Below, piece after piece: positions 19,544 to 31,380 of a stretch of DNA of 64,000 nucleotides. Position numbers and translations under genes: made by a program. Location: NCBI RefSeq assembly GCF_012516475.1, contig NZ_CP051217.1, positions 868,001 to 932,000 of the forward strand, read 5' to 3'. How positions within the stretch are numbered: the first letter of the stretch is position 1; each line of letters starts with the position of its first letter. The DNA comes from Parasphingorhabdus halotolerans. Lineage in GTDB: Bacteria > Pseudomonadota > Alphaproteobacteria > Sphingomonadales > Sphingomonadaceae. The notes below the pieces were generated by a model that did no database searches, had not been told where the DNA came from, and was given only the letters and a program-made list of their open reading frames with translations.

Positions 19544-20209
19544 TTAAATTTCCAGCATGGATTCGATTGCCACTTTATTATCAATTAAAATTCCGCCATA
19601 TCTTCTTGAAAGCAGACATGCTTTTTCCAGTCTCCCTAGCGCTTTTCCAACAGAGATTCGGGACACACGGACGAGATCAGCCAGTTCCTGCTGTGTAACC
19701 GGAAGGAATATATCGCTCTCCTGATGGCCGCACAGCCGGACCAGTGCTTGCAACAGCCTCTGTTCCGTCGATAGATTTCTGCTCGCCTCTACCAGATTAA
19801 AAGCCTCCTGCACGGTCAACGCCATTGTGCGGAAGAGCAATCGCGCGGCATCTCCATCCGATGCCAGCAGACTTTGAAACTCCGCTTCGCCGATCCGGAC
19901 CAATTCAGTTTCACTCCCGGCGATCGCATCCACAGTGCGCGGAAAGTCTCCGAGAAACGCCAATTCGCCGAATGTCTCGCCCGGCCCCAGCAAAGCGAAG
20001 AGTGTCAGGCGACCATCAGTCGCGTACCGGCCAATCTGCACCGAACCGCTTTGAACATACCAGAATTCCCGGGCTTGATCACCGCGCTGCTGTATCGATT
20101 GGCCTTTGGCAAACATCCGCACATGACCGCGCGCCAACAAATCCCGCCGGACGTCGTCCGGGAGACCGGAAATAAATCCGGTCGCTCCAATGGGCGGCGG
20201 AACATTCAC
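19544..20209 (-). CDS. Crp/Fnr family transcriptional regulator
   Basis: Cytosolic DNA-binding regulator of 221 residues. The N-terminal cyclic-nucleotide-binding-like beta barrel covers about residues 20-140 (GETFGELAFLGDFPRTV is the phosphate-binding-cassette region), then a dimerisation helix and a C-terminal winged helix-turn-helix (VTQQELADLVRVSRISVGKA). No Cys cluster for an iron-sulfur centre is present, so it is not an oxygen-sensing FNR. It is divergent from the first sterol desaturase gene and may control it. Confidence 0.85.
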   Translation of the reverse strand: MNVPPPIGATGFISGLPDDVRRDLLARGHVRMFAKGQSIQQRGDQAREFWYVQSGSVQIGRYATDGRLTLFALLGPGETFGELAFLGDFPRTVDAIAGSETELVRIGEAEFQSLLASDGDAARLLFRTMALTVQEAFNLVEASRNLSTEQRLLQALVRLCGHQESDIFLPVTQQELADLVRVSRISVGKALGRLEKACLLSRRYGGILIDNKVAIESMLEI

Positions 20210-20234
20210 CGAAAAAATTTCAAATGATAACTAG

Positions 20235-20275
20235 TTTGCATTCTGAGCAAAGCGGATGCGCTATTGAACCTTCAA
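20235..20275. promoter_or_regulatory. Inverted repeats in the regulator/desaturase divergent region
   Basis: Two small inverted repeats lie between the Crp/Fnr gene and the sterol desaturase start: TTTGC-N7-GCAAA at 20235-20251 and TTGAA-CC-TTCAA at 20264-20275. Crp/Fnr proteins bind twofold-symmetric sites, so these are candidate operators. The spacing does not match the canonical 22-base CRP or 14-base FNR site. Confidence 0.25.
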
Positions 20276-20319
20276 ATGCAAGCCTTTTGCATGACAGAAG
20301 CAATCTTTGGAGAGATGCC

Positions 20320-21174
20320 ATGCGCCCGGAAATGTTCGCGATATTAGGAATATTCCTGTTATTTGGACTGTTGGAATTATTCCGCACCAATTTGTTCAGC
20401 AAGCCTGATCAGACTCCCAAAGACGCGCTTGTTGAAATTATCGGTTCGATTGTACTGACCGTATTTACGCAGCCTTTCATTATTCTATCAGCGCAGTTCT
20501 TAATGGGCAGTGCTGCTCCGCAATTAGCAGGCGCACTAGCCAATATCCCGCTTCTCGCGGCGATAGGGCTGTTTCTGGTATTTGACGACATGACGCAATA
20601 TTGGATGCACCGCCTCTCGCACCGCATCCCGTTCCTCTACAATCTCCACCGCGCCCATCATGACGCGAAATATATGAGCGTTCGCTTGGTTTACCGGAAT
20701 AATATTTTCTATTATTTCCTGATGCCCAGCATCTGGTTTTCCGGCGTCCTGATCTATCTAGGCCTCGGCTGGGTCTATGTCGGTTATATTGTCGTGAAAA
20801 TGGCAGTGATAGTCGGCGCGCATAGTGATGTTGCATGGGACAAACCGCTTTATAATATCAAAGCATTATCGCCGATCATGTGGGTAGTTGAGCGTATAAT
20901 CTCGACACCTGCAACGCATCACGCCCATCACGGCCGCCATATGGAAGACGGCGCGACCAACTATAAAGGTAACTACGGCAACCTGCTGTTTTTCTGGGAC
21001 ATCCTGTTCGGAACAGCAAAAATCACGCGCCGCTATCCCGACAGCTACGGCGTAGAGAACCTCGCGCCCGCCACATTGGGCCAGCAGCTCGCCTGGCCGA
21101 TATTTCCGGAGAATAAAGAAGGCGGCTACGGTGTCAAAGAATTGGCCGCCAAGGAAGCTGTCGCCAAAGTTTGA
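20320..21174 (+). CDS. Sterol desaturase / fatty acid hydroxylase family protein (1)
   Basis: Integral membrane di-iron oxygenase family member. Several hydrophobic segments are present. His-box motifs are HRLSHR, LHRAHHDAKYMS and THHAHHGRH, the expected HxxxH / HxxHH / HxxHH pattern. Bacterial members hydroxylate or desaturate sterols, carotenoids or fatty acids; the substrate here is unknown. I start at 20320, where GGAGAG precedes the ATG, rather than at 20224, which adds 32 hydrophilic residues before the first helix. A strong hairpin terminator follows. Confidence 0.8.
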   Translation: MRPEMFAILGIFLLFGLLELFRTNLFSKPDQTPKDALVEIIGSIVLTVFTQPFIILSAQFLMGSAAPQLAGALANIPLLAAIGLFLVFDDMTQYWMHRLSHRIPFLYNLHRAHHDAKYMSVRLVYRNNIFYYFLMPSIWFSGVLIYLGLGWVYVGYIVVKMAVIVGAHSDVAWDKPLYNIKALSPIMWVVERIISTPATHHAHHGRHMEDGATNYKGNYGNLLFFWDILFGTAKITRRYPDSYGVENLAPATLGQQLAWPIFPENKEGGYGVKELAAKEAVAKV

Positions 21175-21196
21175 TATTACAGAGCTTTGGAGAGAG

Positions 21197-21235
21197 AAAA
21201 GGTTGGCGGGTTTATAAATCCGCCAACCTTTTTTA
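21197..21235. terminator. Bidirectional hairpin terminator between the two sterol desaturases
   Basis: A-rich flank, then GGTTGGCGG, an eight- to ten-base loop, CCGCCAACC, then a T run. The stem is perfect over about 13 pairs including the flanking A/T pairs. A-tract and T-tract flanks let it act in both directions, and it touches the stop codon of the minus-strand gene. Confidence 0.85.
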
Positions 21236-22408
21236 TTCTTCATATTCCGGTTTTTTGCGGGTCAATGGATAGGCAAATTGCTTGAGATAGCCCTTGGGCA
21301 CGTTTTCCGGAATACCGTAATTTTCCGGCCAGCGTGATTCCGGCAAATGAAATGTCCCGAATATTTTGTCGATAATTGGAAAGTGGATCGCATAGTTCAC
21401 ATCAAATGCTTCGCGCTCCAGCCCGTGATGCCAGTGATGGAAACGCGGCGTAGCGATCCAGTGACCCAGCCAGTTGAAATCACCCTTGATATTGGCGTGC
21501 AGTAGCGAGCTGTAGATATATACAAATGCGATATAGGCCTGCAACACCGAAGGGCTAAATCCTAAAGTCATCATCGGCAGAGACGTGATTCCGCGCAGCA
21601 AAATAATCTCTATAAAATGCATTCGCGATCCGGCCAGCCAGTCCATTGATTTTGATGAATGATGCACCGCATGAAAGCCCCATAAAAACGGATAGCGATG
21701 GAATGTCCGGTGGAACCAGTATTGCACAAAATCGGTTGCAAACAGCACGATCACAAACTGGATCACCCAGGGAAAAGAGGCAACGGCGGCGCGAAAAGCA
21801 TCCCAGCTATTCGTGTTTGACACAACAACATTGGACGGTGCGAGAGCCAAAAAAGTTAGCGCCTGCACCATCATCGAACTGACGAGATAATAGAATAAAT
21901 CTTCCCGCCATTCGATACGGAACAATCTTTGCGCTCGGCGGTGCGGCAAAATCCGCTCCAGCGGAGCGAACATCAGCCCGGTCGCCACCAGATTAACGAT
22001 GAAAAAATCCAGCCCGAAAAATATCCCGAAATTGCGGGTTTCATCAGGCTGCACATTGGCTCCGCCGAGGATGGCTGCGAAAATTCCAATCGCCAGCGCG
22101 GTGAACCCGAGAATTTTGCGCGGGCGCAGCAGCAGGCTGAGCAATGCCAGCCCGTAAGAGCTTAGCAATAATATATGAATGGCACCGCGAAAGCCGGTCC
22201 ATTCTTTAACCGCCGCCAGTTCCGGCGTTGCAAACCATTCGGGAAACCGTAGCGCGACCACCATGCCCAGACCCGCAATCGCCATGACAATCGCGAAAAA
22301 CCCGGCAAACCAGCCGCTACCGAACCGGCGCACTTCCTTTGGCGCTTCCAGATCTTTGGCGAGTTGTTTCAACACACCCTGTTTTGGTTTTTTCGCTTTT
22401 GTCGCCAC
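21233..22408 (-). CDS. Sterol desaturase / fatty acid hydroxylase family protein (2)
   Basis: Second di-iron membrane oxygenase, 391 residues. A charged N-terminus of about 25 residues precedes several membrane helices. His boxes are HRTFHR, FHAVHHSSKSMD and RFHHWHHG. It is longer than the convergent neighbour and belongs to a different branch, judged by the extra N-terminal helices. The substrate is unknown. It is 11 bases downstream of the ligA stop on the same strand, so it can be read from the recN-ligA transcript. Confidence 0.8.
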   Translation of the reverse strand: MATKAKKPKQGVLKQLAKDLEAPKEVRRFGSGWFAGFFAIVMAIAGLGMVVALRFPEWFATPELAAVKEWTGFRGAIHILLLSSYGLALLSLLLRPRKILGFTALAIGIFAAILGGANVQPDETRNFGIFFGLDFFIVNLVATGLMFAPLERILPHRRAQRLFRIEWREDLFYYLVSSMMVQALTFLALAPSNVVVSNTNSWDAFRAAVASFPWVIQFVIVLFATDFVQYWFHRTFHRYPFLWGFHAVHHSSKSMDWLAGSRMHFIEIILLRGITSLPMMTLGFSPSVLQAYIAFVYIYSSLLHANIKGDFNWLGHWIATPRFHHWHHGLEREAFDVNYAIHFPIIDKIFGTFHLPESRWPENYGIPENVPKGYLKQFAYPLTRKKPEYEE

Positions 22409-22419
22409 GTCGCTATCCT

Positions 22420-25017
<2,598 letters not shown>

Positions 25018-25032
25018 TCGATCTACCACTAT

Positions 25033-25066
25033 CTTAAGCCCCTCCTTCAAGAAGGAGGGGCTTAAG
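25033..25066. repeat. Perfect 34-base palindrome at the 5' end of the DUF559 gene
   Basis: CTTAAGCCCCTCCTTC, two bases, then its exact reverse complement. The end GGAGGGGCTTAA matches the end of the family A copy in truB. No T run follows on the minus strand, so it is unlikely to be a simple terminator. It lies just upstream of, or partly within, the start of the nuclease gene. Confidence 0.85.
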
Positions 25067-25106
25067 AAGAGGCGTCAGGGCGTTGGCGACTTCTGCTTGG
25101 GAAAGA

Positions 25107-25454
25107 TCAGAGACTCCCATTCACATCCTCAAACATTTGAGTCATTTCGCAACGTCCACCCTCGATCCTATACTTCATTTGATAAGATAAACCGTGCGTA
25201 ACATAGCCAATGCTACAATTTATTAGACTTCCATCGCGCATATTGACCAATATTTCTCCGGAACCATCTGTTGGCGTGACACGTTCTCCAACGAATCCAT
25301 TGTCAGATTTTCGCATATCGGTGGACACATTATAGAGAGTTAAAACAGCGCCCTGTGCTGTTCCATCGAGCACTTCGACTTCAAATGCTCCGGGATCCGG
25401 GTCAGAACATGCAAAAAGCAGCATTGTTGCCAGCAAATTGAGTGCAAGCCTCAT
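25107..25454 (-). CDS. Small lipoprotein of unknown function
   Basis: A 115-residue predicted lipoprotein: hydrophobic N-terminus with lipobox LLFAC at residues 12-16. The mature part looks like a small beta domain, with one pair of Cys (INCSIGY and GGRCEM) that may form a disulfide. No family is recognised. Its start directly follows the stop of the monooxygenase-like gene (no gap), so the two are coupled. Confidence 0.65.
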   Translation of the reverse strand: MRLALNLLATMLLFACSDPDPGAFEVEVLDGTAQGAVLTLYNVSTDMRKSDNGFVGERVTPTDGSGEILVNMRDGSLINCSIGYVTHGLSYQMKYRIEGGRCEMTQMFEDVNGSL

Positions 25455-25835
25455 TCAAAGCCCCGCAACCGGCGTTACTTCAAACCGGTGACCAAAGCCT
25501 TCTATCATCGGCCTTCCCTTACCAATCGCCGCTTGTACCGACACAAGCTGCAGAGATGCCGCGTGAGCCTCTTTAGACTCCCAATATTCGGTGATCCAGA
25601 TCGCGTTTTCATCGCTCTGGTCCTTCGAGATCGTGTAGCTGATATTCCCCGGCATATCGCGGGTTCCTGCGGCCAGTATCGCGATCAGTTCATCGCGCTT
25701 GCCCGCCGCGACCTTCATCTGGCCGATAATGCCGTAGGCTAATATTTCTTCCATCACCTCTGCTCCTCGCATTGTCATACAACCGGATAGCGTCGCTGCG
25801 CCCATCCACGCCAGCATTTCCCTCCGACCAATCAT
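25455..25835 (-). CDS. Exported antibiotic-biosynthesis-monooxygenase (ABM) domain protein
   Basis: A 126-residue protein with a twin-Arg-like signal and lipobox (GRREMLAWMGAATLSGC), followed by a single dimeric alpha-beta-barrel ABM domain (ILAYGIIGQMKVAAGKRDEL, then WITEYWESKEAHAASL). ABM-domain proteins include quinol monooxygenases and stress-related dimers; export to the periplasm is less usual. It overlaps the recN stop by one base (TAATG) and directly precedes the small lipoprotein gene. Confidence 0.7.
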   Translation of the reverse strand: MIGRREMLAWMGAATLSGCMTMRGAEVMEEILAYGIIGQMKVAAGKRDELIAILAAGTRDMPGNISYTISKDQSDENAIWITEYWESKEAHAASLQLVSVQAAIGKGRPMIEGFGHRFEVTPVAGL

Positions 25836-27499
25836 TAAACCCCCTCCAGCAACCGGTCCGCCTGCGCCCTGGCCTCATCCGTCACATCCGCACCCGACAA
25901 CATCCGCGCAATTTCCTGCCGCCGGCCTTCCCCGTCAAGAGCCGCGACATCAGTGCGGGATACTGTGCCCGCAATCGATTTGTTAATCAGGAAATGCGCA
26001 TCGCCTTTGGATGCCACTTGCGGGGAGTGGGTGACAACCAGAAGCTGCGCCGCCTTGGACAGCTTTGCCAGCCGTTCACCAATCGCTGCTGCGACAGCGC
26101 CGCCGACACCGCGATCAACCTCGTCAAAGATGATCGTTCCTGCGCCGCCTTCTTCCGCCAGTGCTACTTTTAACGCTAATATGAACCGCGAAAGCTCTCC
26201 GCCGGACGCAATTTTACCAAGCGGTGCAAGCGGTGCGCCGGGGTTGGTTGAAATCAGAAATTCGATCCGGTCCATCCCGTTTCCGCCCCAGCGAAGCTCG
26301 TCCAGAGGCTCGATTAAAGTCTCAAACCGCGCCGCATCCAGTTTCAGCGGTTTCAGCTCGCCCGCGACGGCTTTATCAAGCGCCTTCGCCGCTTTCTGAC
26401 GCTTCAGGCGCAGCATTTCGGCCGCCGCAATATAGGAGCTTTTGGCTTCCGCTAATCCAGCCTCCAAGGTTTTCAATGAACGCCCGCCATCACTGATCGC
26501 CGCAAGCCGCGTTTCCATATCGGTCAGCAATTTCGCCAGTGTTTCCGGCTCAACCCGGTGCTTACGGGCCAGAGCGCGCAATTCAAATAACCGCGTCTCC
26601 ATATCATCCAATCGCTGCGGATCGAACATCAGGGCATCAGCCGCTTTATTTAGCAGTTCTTCGGCTTCACCGGCTTCTATAACAGCGCGATCAAGCGCGC
26701 CCAAAGCCTCTGCCAGTAACGGATGATCCTCACCAATCCGGTCAAGCCGCCGCGCTGCGGCACGCAAGCTGGCTAGCCCGCCATTGGAGCCATCAAAAGC
26801 AGCCCGGATTGCTTCCAGATCACCGGTGAGCTTTTCACCCTTCATCATCGTAGCGCGTTCCAGAGCCAATTCCTGCTCTTCGCCCGGTTGCGGTGCGAAT
26901 TTACTCAACTCCGCAACGCTATGCTCCAGAAACTCGCGGTCCTGTTCGGCTGCTTCCTGATCGGCAATTGCCTGCTCCAACGCGACTTTGGCTGACTGCC
27001 AGCCTTCAAACGCCTGACGCACTTTAGCAGGATCAGAGCCGGCATACGTATCCAGCAAAGCCCGGTGTCCGCGCGGGTTTATGAGGCCGCGGTCGTCATG
27101 CTGGCCGTGAATTTCAATCAGCCGGTTACCCGCTTCCCGCAGCAACGCCGCAGAGCAAGGCTGATCGTTGATAAATGCGCGGCTGCCGCCATCGGCCTTG
27201 ACCGAGCGTTTAATAATCAGTGGCTCGCCGGGTTCGATTTCAATATCATTATCAGCAAGATATACCGCCAATTTACTTGCCGGATCAGGGGCATCAAAAG
27301 TCGCGGTTACTTGCGCCTTTTCCATTCCTTGCCGCACAAGCCCGCTATCGGCGCGGTTGCCAAGCGCCAGCCCCATCGAGTCCAGTAGGATAGATTTACC
27401 CGCGCCAGTTTCGCCAGTCAGCACAGAGAGGCCCGCCCCGAAATCAAGGTCGAGAGCTTCAATCAGCACAATGTCGCGGATGGATAAAGACTGCAGCAC
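25835..27499 (-). CDS. recN: DNA repair protein RecN
   Basis: SMC-like ATPase acting in double-strand break repair. Walker A GETGAGKS is near residue 32, the central coiled coil spans about residues 160-360, and the C-terminal half carries the signature and Walker B GTIIFDEVDRGVGG with the His switch in VTHSPQVAS. Its 554 residues are full length. It is 63 bases downstream of bamD, in the bamD-recN-ligA order frequent in alphaproteobacteria. Confidence 0.95.
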   Translation of the reverse strand: MLQSLSIRDIVLIEALDLDFGAGLSVLTGETGAGKSILLDSMGLALGNRADSGLVRQGMEKAQVTATFDAPDPASKLAVYLADNDIEIEPGEPLIIKRSVKADGGSRAFINDQPCSAALLREAGNRLIEIHGQHDDRGLINPRGHRALLDTYAGSDPAKVRQAFEGWQSAKVALEQAIADQEAAEQDREFLEHSVAELSKFAPQPGEEQELALERATMMKGEKLTGDLEAIRAAFDGSNGGLASLRAAARRLDRIGEDHPLLAEALGALDRAVIEAGEAEELLNKAADALMFDPQRLDDMETRLFELRALARKHRVEPETLAKLLTDMETRLAAISDGGRSLKTLEAGLAEAKSSYIAAAEMLRLKRQKAAKALDKAVAGELKPLKLDAARFETLIEPLDELRWGGNGMDRIEFLISTNPGAPLAPLGKIASGGELSRFILALKVALAEEGGAGTIIFDEVDRGVGGAVAAAIGERLAKLSKAAQLLVVTHSPQVASKGDAHFLINKSIAGTVSRTDVAALDGEGRRQEIARMLSGADVTDEARAQADRLLEGV

Positions 27500-27562
27500 A
27501 GCCTTCTCTTAAATCAGCTTGTCGTTAGCTGCAACGGCCCAAACGGTGCCGATGAACTTATA

Positions 27563-28348
27563 TTAAATCTCGGAGGCAGCGTGCTTGTTGACCAGTTCAA
27601 AAGCGCGCTCATACCATTTTGAGCCAGGATAGTTGGCGCCCAATACGGCAGCAGTTTTCTTGGCTTCAGCCGGAATACCCAACGCAAGGTAGCTCTCAGT
27701 CAACCGCATCAAAGCTTCCGCCGAGTGTGTTGTGGTTTCATATTTTTCGATAACCTCGCGGAAACGAATCGTTGCCGCGAGCCATTGTCCGCGACGCTGG
27801 TAGAAACGGCCAATTTCCATTTCCTTGCCAGCAAGGTGATCATTGACAAGGTCCATCTTGAGTCGTGCGTCTGCAGCGTAGCGTGTATCGGGGTAGCGGC
27901 GCGCCACTTCACCCAAAGTTGTCAGCGCCTGTTCGGTAATTTTCTGATCGCGCGTAACATCGCCGATCTGCTCGTAATAGCTTAACGCGATCAAATAATA
28001 GGCATAAGGCGCGTCTTTATTGCCGGGGTGAATGGACAAGAAACGCCGAGAAGATTCAATTGCTTTGTTATAGTCGCCAGCGACATAATAGCTGAAAGCG
28101 CTCATCTGCTGCGCACGGCGGGCCCACGGAGAATAGGGGTGCTGGCGCTCCACTTCATCAAACAGCGCGGCCGCAATTTTCGCCTGACCACGATCCAGCC
28201 GGTCTTTCGCCGCATTGTACAGCGTATCAACGTCGCGAGCGACGTAGCTGGTATCCGCGCCTTTATCGCCGCCGCCAAGAGTTCCACAAGCAGACAGTGC
28301 GGTTACGGAGAGGCCCAAAAGAGCCGCTTTTGTTATCATGTTTTTCAT
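27563..28348 (-). CDS. bamD: Outer membrane assembly lipoprotein BamD
   Basis: Essential lipoprotein of the BAM complex, which inserts beta-barrel proteins in the outer membrane. Signal peptide with lipobox LSAC at residues 18-21. Five TPR-like repeats follow; recognisable family parts are YNAAKDRLDRGQ, FDEVERQHPYSPWARRAQ and DVTRDQKITEQAL. The length of 261 is normal. It is upstream of recN. Confidence 0.93.
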   Translation of the reverse strand: MKNMITKAALLGLSVTALSACGTLGGGDKGADTSYVARDVDTLYNAAKDRLDRGQAKIAAALFDEVERQHPYSPWARRAQQMSAFSYYVAGDYNKAIESSRRFLSIHPGNKDAPYAYYLIALSYYEQIGDVTRDQKITEQALTTLGEVARRYPDTRYAADARLKMDLVNDHLAGKEMEIGRFYQRRGQWLAATIRFREVIEKYETTTHSAEALMRLTESYLALGIPAEAKKTAAVLGANYPGSKWYERAFELVNKHAASEI

Positions 28349-28439
28349 ATTGTCGTCCTCATAACCGCTTGATCCGATCCCGCCAAGAATAAACCGGCGA
28401 TAAGCTCTCGCTCATGTTACTTTCCAGCTTTACCGGAGA

Positions 28440-29186
28440 TTAATCCACCGGATCATTCTGCACGGCGGGATTGAGGAGAAAGACTACATATCCTTTAAAA
28501 TGTGGGTTTTTCGGCAGGGACTGGGGCTCGGTCCATTCACCGCCCTGTACCAGACCGATGCGAAAAGCCATGGGCAGCGCATCAAGCTTCGTGAGCCATC
28601 GGTCGTATCCCCCGATAGTTTTGCGACCCTGATACACTTGGAACACTGCTTCATCGATGACATCCGAGAGGGCGGCCAGCTCGGCGGGGTCGCCGTTGGC
28701 ACTCCAGTCAAGCAAGCCGGTTATGCTAAGTCCATATTTTTCTGGAAGCCGCCGACGGAAGTCCCGCAAAAAAATGGCATAACGTCCAAGGCTGCGGGTA
28801 TTAGCGTCGAAATCGATCTGAATACCAACCAGCCGATTGCCTTTACCGGACCATCGCTCAAGCCTTGCAAATATTTGCCGATATACGTCCGGCGACAAAT
28901 CAAGGGTTTCCACGCGAACCACCATCCAGATATCGGCGTGGTTGATTTCCGGTGTTTCAGGCCGCAGCAATACCAACGACTCCAGATCGGACGCGCGCAC
29001 TTCACCTTCTAATATGTAAACAGTTTTCGCCTGGTCGAGGACCGGCTGTGGCCTGACGCCCGCCCACAGCCAGAAGCTGTCATATTTGCTGGCGTTGACA
29101 GGATTTCCAGTATCCCTACGCTCACAACCGCTGGTAGTGGTCAGTAGCAGAAAACAGGCAAGCCAAAGATTGTGGTGTCGTCCCAT
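28440..29186 (-). CDS. DUF3142 lipoprotein
   Basis: Predicted lipoprotein with a DUF3142 domain; the function is unknown. I start at 29186 (MGRHHNLWLACF), which gives a proper signal peptide with lipobox TTSGC near residue 20 and makes ATGA overlap with the stop of the upstream 708-residue gene. A frame from 29294 would add 36 residues without a signal. The domain has a TIM-barrel-like pattern (FWLWAGVRPQP, VGIQIDFDANTRSLGRY, GLLDWSANGDP), suggestive of glycosidase-like folds; this is inference. Confidence 0.7.
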   Translation of the reverse strand: MGRHHNLWLACFLLLTTTSGCERRDTGNPVNASKYDSFWLWAGVRPQPVLDQAKTVYILEGEVRASDLESLVLLRPETPEINHADIWMVVRVETLDLSPDVYRQIFARLERWSGKGNRLVGIQIDFDANTRSLGRYAIFLRDFRRRLPEKYGLSITGLLDWSANGDPAELAALSDVIDEAVFQVYQGRKTIGGYDRWLTKLDALPMAFRIGLVQGGEWTEPQSLPKNPHFKGYVVFLLNPAVQNDPVD

Positions 29187-31312
29187 CACCAATAATATTT
29201 CAGATCCTTCGCCCATTGCGAGTTGGGATAGCTGTTTTTCAATTGCTGGAACCACGCTTTGCGTTGTGACAACGGAACGGCCTCGCCGCCGCAACCATTA
29301 TTGCCGGTGCGGGCGTAGCAATAGACCGCGCGATAAAGCGCATAAGCCCGGTTGTCAGCGCCAGCACGCGGATTTGCGATAATTTCCTTGTAGATGTCCT
29401 GACGCACCAGTTCATCACTGGCGAATTTTGAAGGCGCGCTGCCTAGCGCTCCATCTTTTGGCTTTTGGCTATTAAAGCTGAAATAATCGAAGCCATTGAG
29501 GCGAATAAAATCTCCGATGCAAAGTCTTGCGCGGGGTTCATTGCTGTTTGTTGCCAAGGCTGAAACAGTATCGGAAAGTTTGGGACAATTGAAACCGTCT
29601 TGCCACGTGCCTTTGCTGAAAAGACCCAGAGGCACATTTTCATCGGCATGAAGCATGGTCAGATAACCGCCGCTTTCTGCATCCGCCGGGATTGATTTTG
29701 CGTCTTTGAGAAAGCCGGAATAATCGCCACTGGCGAGCTGCTTATAGAGCAAAGTAAAGAGCGCCACTTGCTGTTCGTGAGCGCTGCGAGTGTTGTCACC
29801 TGAGACGCGGCGCAAGATATCCGGACCAACCGAATGCTGCAGCAATATCTCGCGGATTGTTCTGTCCTGAACCAAAGAACCGGCAGCAAAAACGGCGTTG
29901 ATTTGTCCCTTGGCTTCCAGACTTCTTGCCAGCCCCAGTTCAACAAACGGCCGCTGATAGGGCTTTTTCGCACCAGCGATCAGATCCCGCCAGAACCCCT
30001 CCTCATTGCGATCTTTGAGCTTGGCCAATGCCATGCCGCGCAATGCTTGGCGGCTGAATTCCAAATAGCTGAAACTCTCCTGTCGCGCCGCGTCCGGGAT
30101 GAGTTGCAGAACTTTGCGGGCATTACCCTCAACATGGAGCGCATGGCTGGCCAGTAGAAACTCATAGAGCGCCGGATTAGCGGCAATCATCGGCTTTTGC
30201 GCTTCCAGTGTCTGCAAGCTGATCTGCTTGTCATCGCCATAAGGCTGGCGCATTTGCACAAGATCAATGACTGCCAGCAACAGCGGGTCAGAAATGTCGT
30301 CCCGCATATTGTTGTTGAAAAACAGTTTGTTATCGGCCTCCTCGGCAAAGGCGCCGGGATCAAGGTTTTTAACATTGAGTAGCATCTGCTGATAAGACGC
30401 CGCCAGCGCCTTATCATTGCCTGCCAGCCAGTAAACCCGCCGCATCAATCCTTTTGCTGATCCGATATAGCGTCCGTTTTGGAAATTTTTGATATAGGCA
30501 GTGAAGACTTTCTCGGCATTGGCGATGGCCTTTTTGTCGACCGCGTCTGGCCCTTCAAAGTCGCCCCATTCTCCAAAGGCGGATACCTGCGCGCGGTTAA
30601 CTTCCGTCCGGCCGATCATGTAAATTGCGGTTTCCTTGAGCCATCCGTTGGAGCTCTTTGTCAGCGCGGCAAAACTATTCAGCGCCGTCTCAAACTCGCC
30701 CGCATAAAATGCTTTTGCGCCGAGCAGATAGGTCAGAAACTCCTGCCCCTGTTTCGATTGGATTTTTGCCGATGGATCCTCCCATCGCAGTTTCACCTGT
30801 TCTTTCTGCTCGTTCGAGAAGCGGTAGGAGGCATATCCGGTTTGTTCGGGATCAGCGCAGATCGAGAACAAACTGGCGCGGGCTGCGATAAGCGCTTGTC
30901 GTTCGTTTGTTTTGATTTTGGCAGCATCCAGTTCCGCAACGAATAATTTCGTTCCACTATGATAGGTTTGGCATCGCGAATGTCCGAAATCGGATTGATC
31001 TTCTTTTTCTGGTTTGCGCGGATAGAGCGCTTGATCAAAGGTGGACCAGCGAAAGTAATTATTGCCCTGCCCTTCATACCAGTCCGTTTCAGGATATTTG
31101 AATTTTGGCGACGCTGGAACCAGATCAGCGAGCAGCAGCAACATATTGGCCCGCGTATCGTTGCCCGGCGTTAGCACTACGACGCTGGCGCAAGTGGACT
31201 CGGTTCCCAACTTCCATTCGGGATAACAGCCGCCATCTGCGCTTGCTTGCGCCGGAGCAGTCACAATCGCGCTAGCAAGAAGCATGATCGCGAAATACAG
31301 ATATTTTGGCAT
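29186..31312 (-). CDS. Large periplasmic TPR-like protein of unknown function
   Basis: A 708-residue exported protein with a signal peptide (cleaved after about APAQA, residue 23). The rest is mostly helical, with TPR-like repeats (for example YLLGAKAFYAGEFETALNSF and the C-terminal WFQQLKNSYPNSQWAKDLKYYW, which resembles BamD/YbgF-type repeats). Paired Cys residues (CYPEWKLGTESTC; CYARTGNNGC) may form disulfides. No named family is recognised. It overlaps the DUF3142 lipoprotein gene by an ATGA, so the two products probably work together at the envelope. Confidence 0.65.
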   Translation of the reverse strand: MPKYLYFAIMLLASAIVTAPAQASADGGCYPEWKLGTESTCASVVVLTPGNDTRANMLLLLADLVPASPKFKYPETDWYEGQGNNYFRWSTFDQALYPRKPEKEDQSDFGHSRCQTYHSGTKLFVAELDAAKIKTNERQALIAARASLFSICADPEQTGYASYRFSNEQKEQVKLRWEDPSAKIQSKQGQEFLTYLLGAKAFYAGEFETALNSFAALTKSSNGWLKETAIYMIGRTEVNRAQVSAFGEWGDFEGPDAVDKKAIANAEKVFTAYIKNFQNGRYIGSAKGLMRRVYWLAGNDKALAASYQQMLLNVKNLDPGAFAEEADNKLFFNNNMRDDISDPLLLAVIDLVQMRQPYGDDKQISLQTLEAQKPMIAANPALYEFLLASHALHVEGNARKVLQLIPDAARQESFSYLEFSRQALRGMALAKLKDRNEEGFWRDLIAGAKKPYQRPFVELGLARSLEAKGQINAVFAAGSLVQDRTIREILLQHSVGPDILRRVSGDNTRSAHEQQVALFTLLYKQLASGDYSGFLKDAKSIPADAESGGYLTMLHADENVPLGLFSKGTWQDGFNCPKLSDTVSALATNSNEPRARLCIGDFIRLNGFDYFSFNSQKPKDGALGSAPSKFASDELVRQDIYKEIIANPRAGADNRAYALYRAVYCYARTGNNGCGGEAVPLSQRKAWFQQLKNSYPNSQWAKDLKYYW

Positions 31313-31380
31313 ATTAGATGACTCGCTGAGAGATTCGTTTGAGCGAGTTTACAGCGAGACTTTGAAACAACAAGAGGCAC

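Noticed and set aside
29187..29294. Longer N-terminus of the DUF3142 protein
   Set aside because: It would overlap the 708-residue gene by over 100 bases and hide an obvious lipoprotein signal that starts at 29186.
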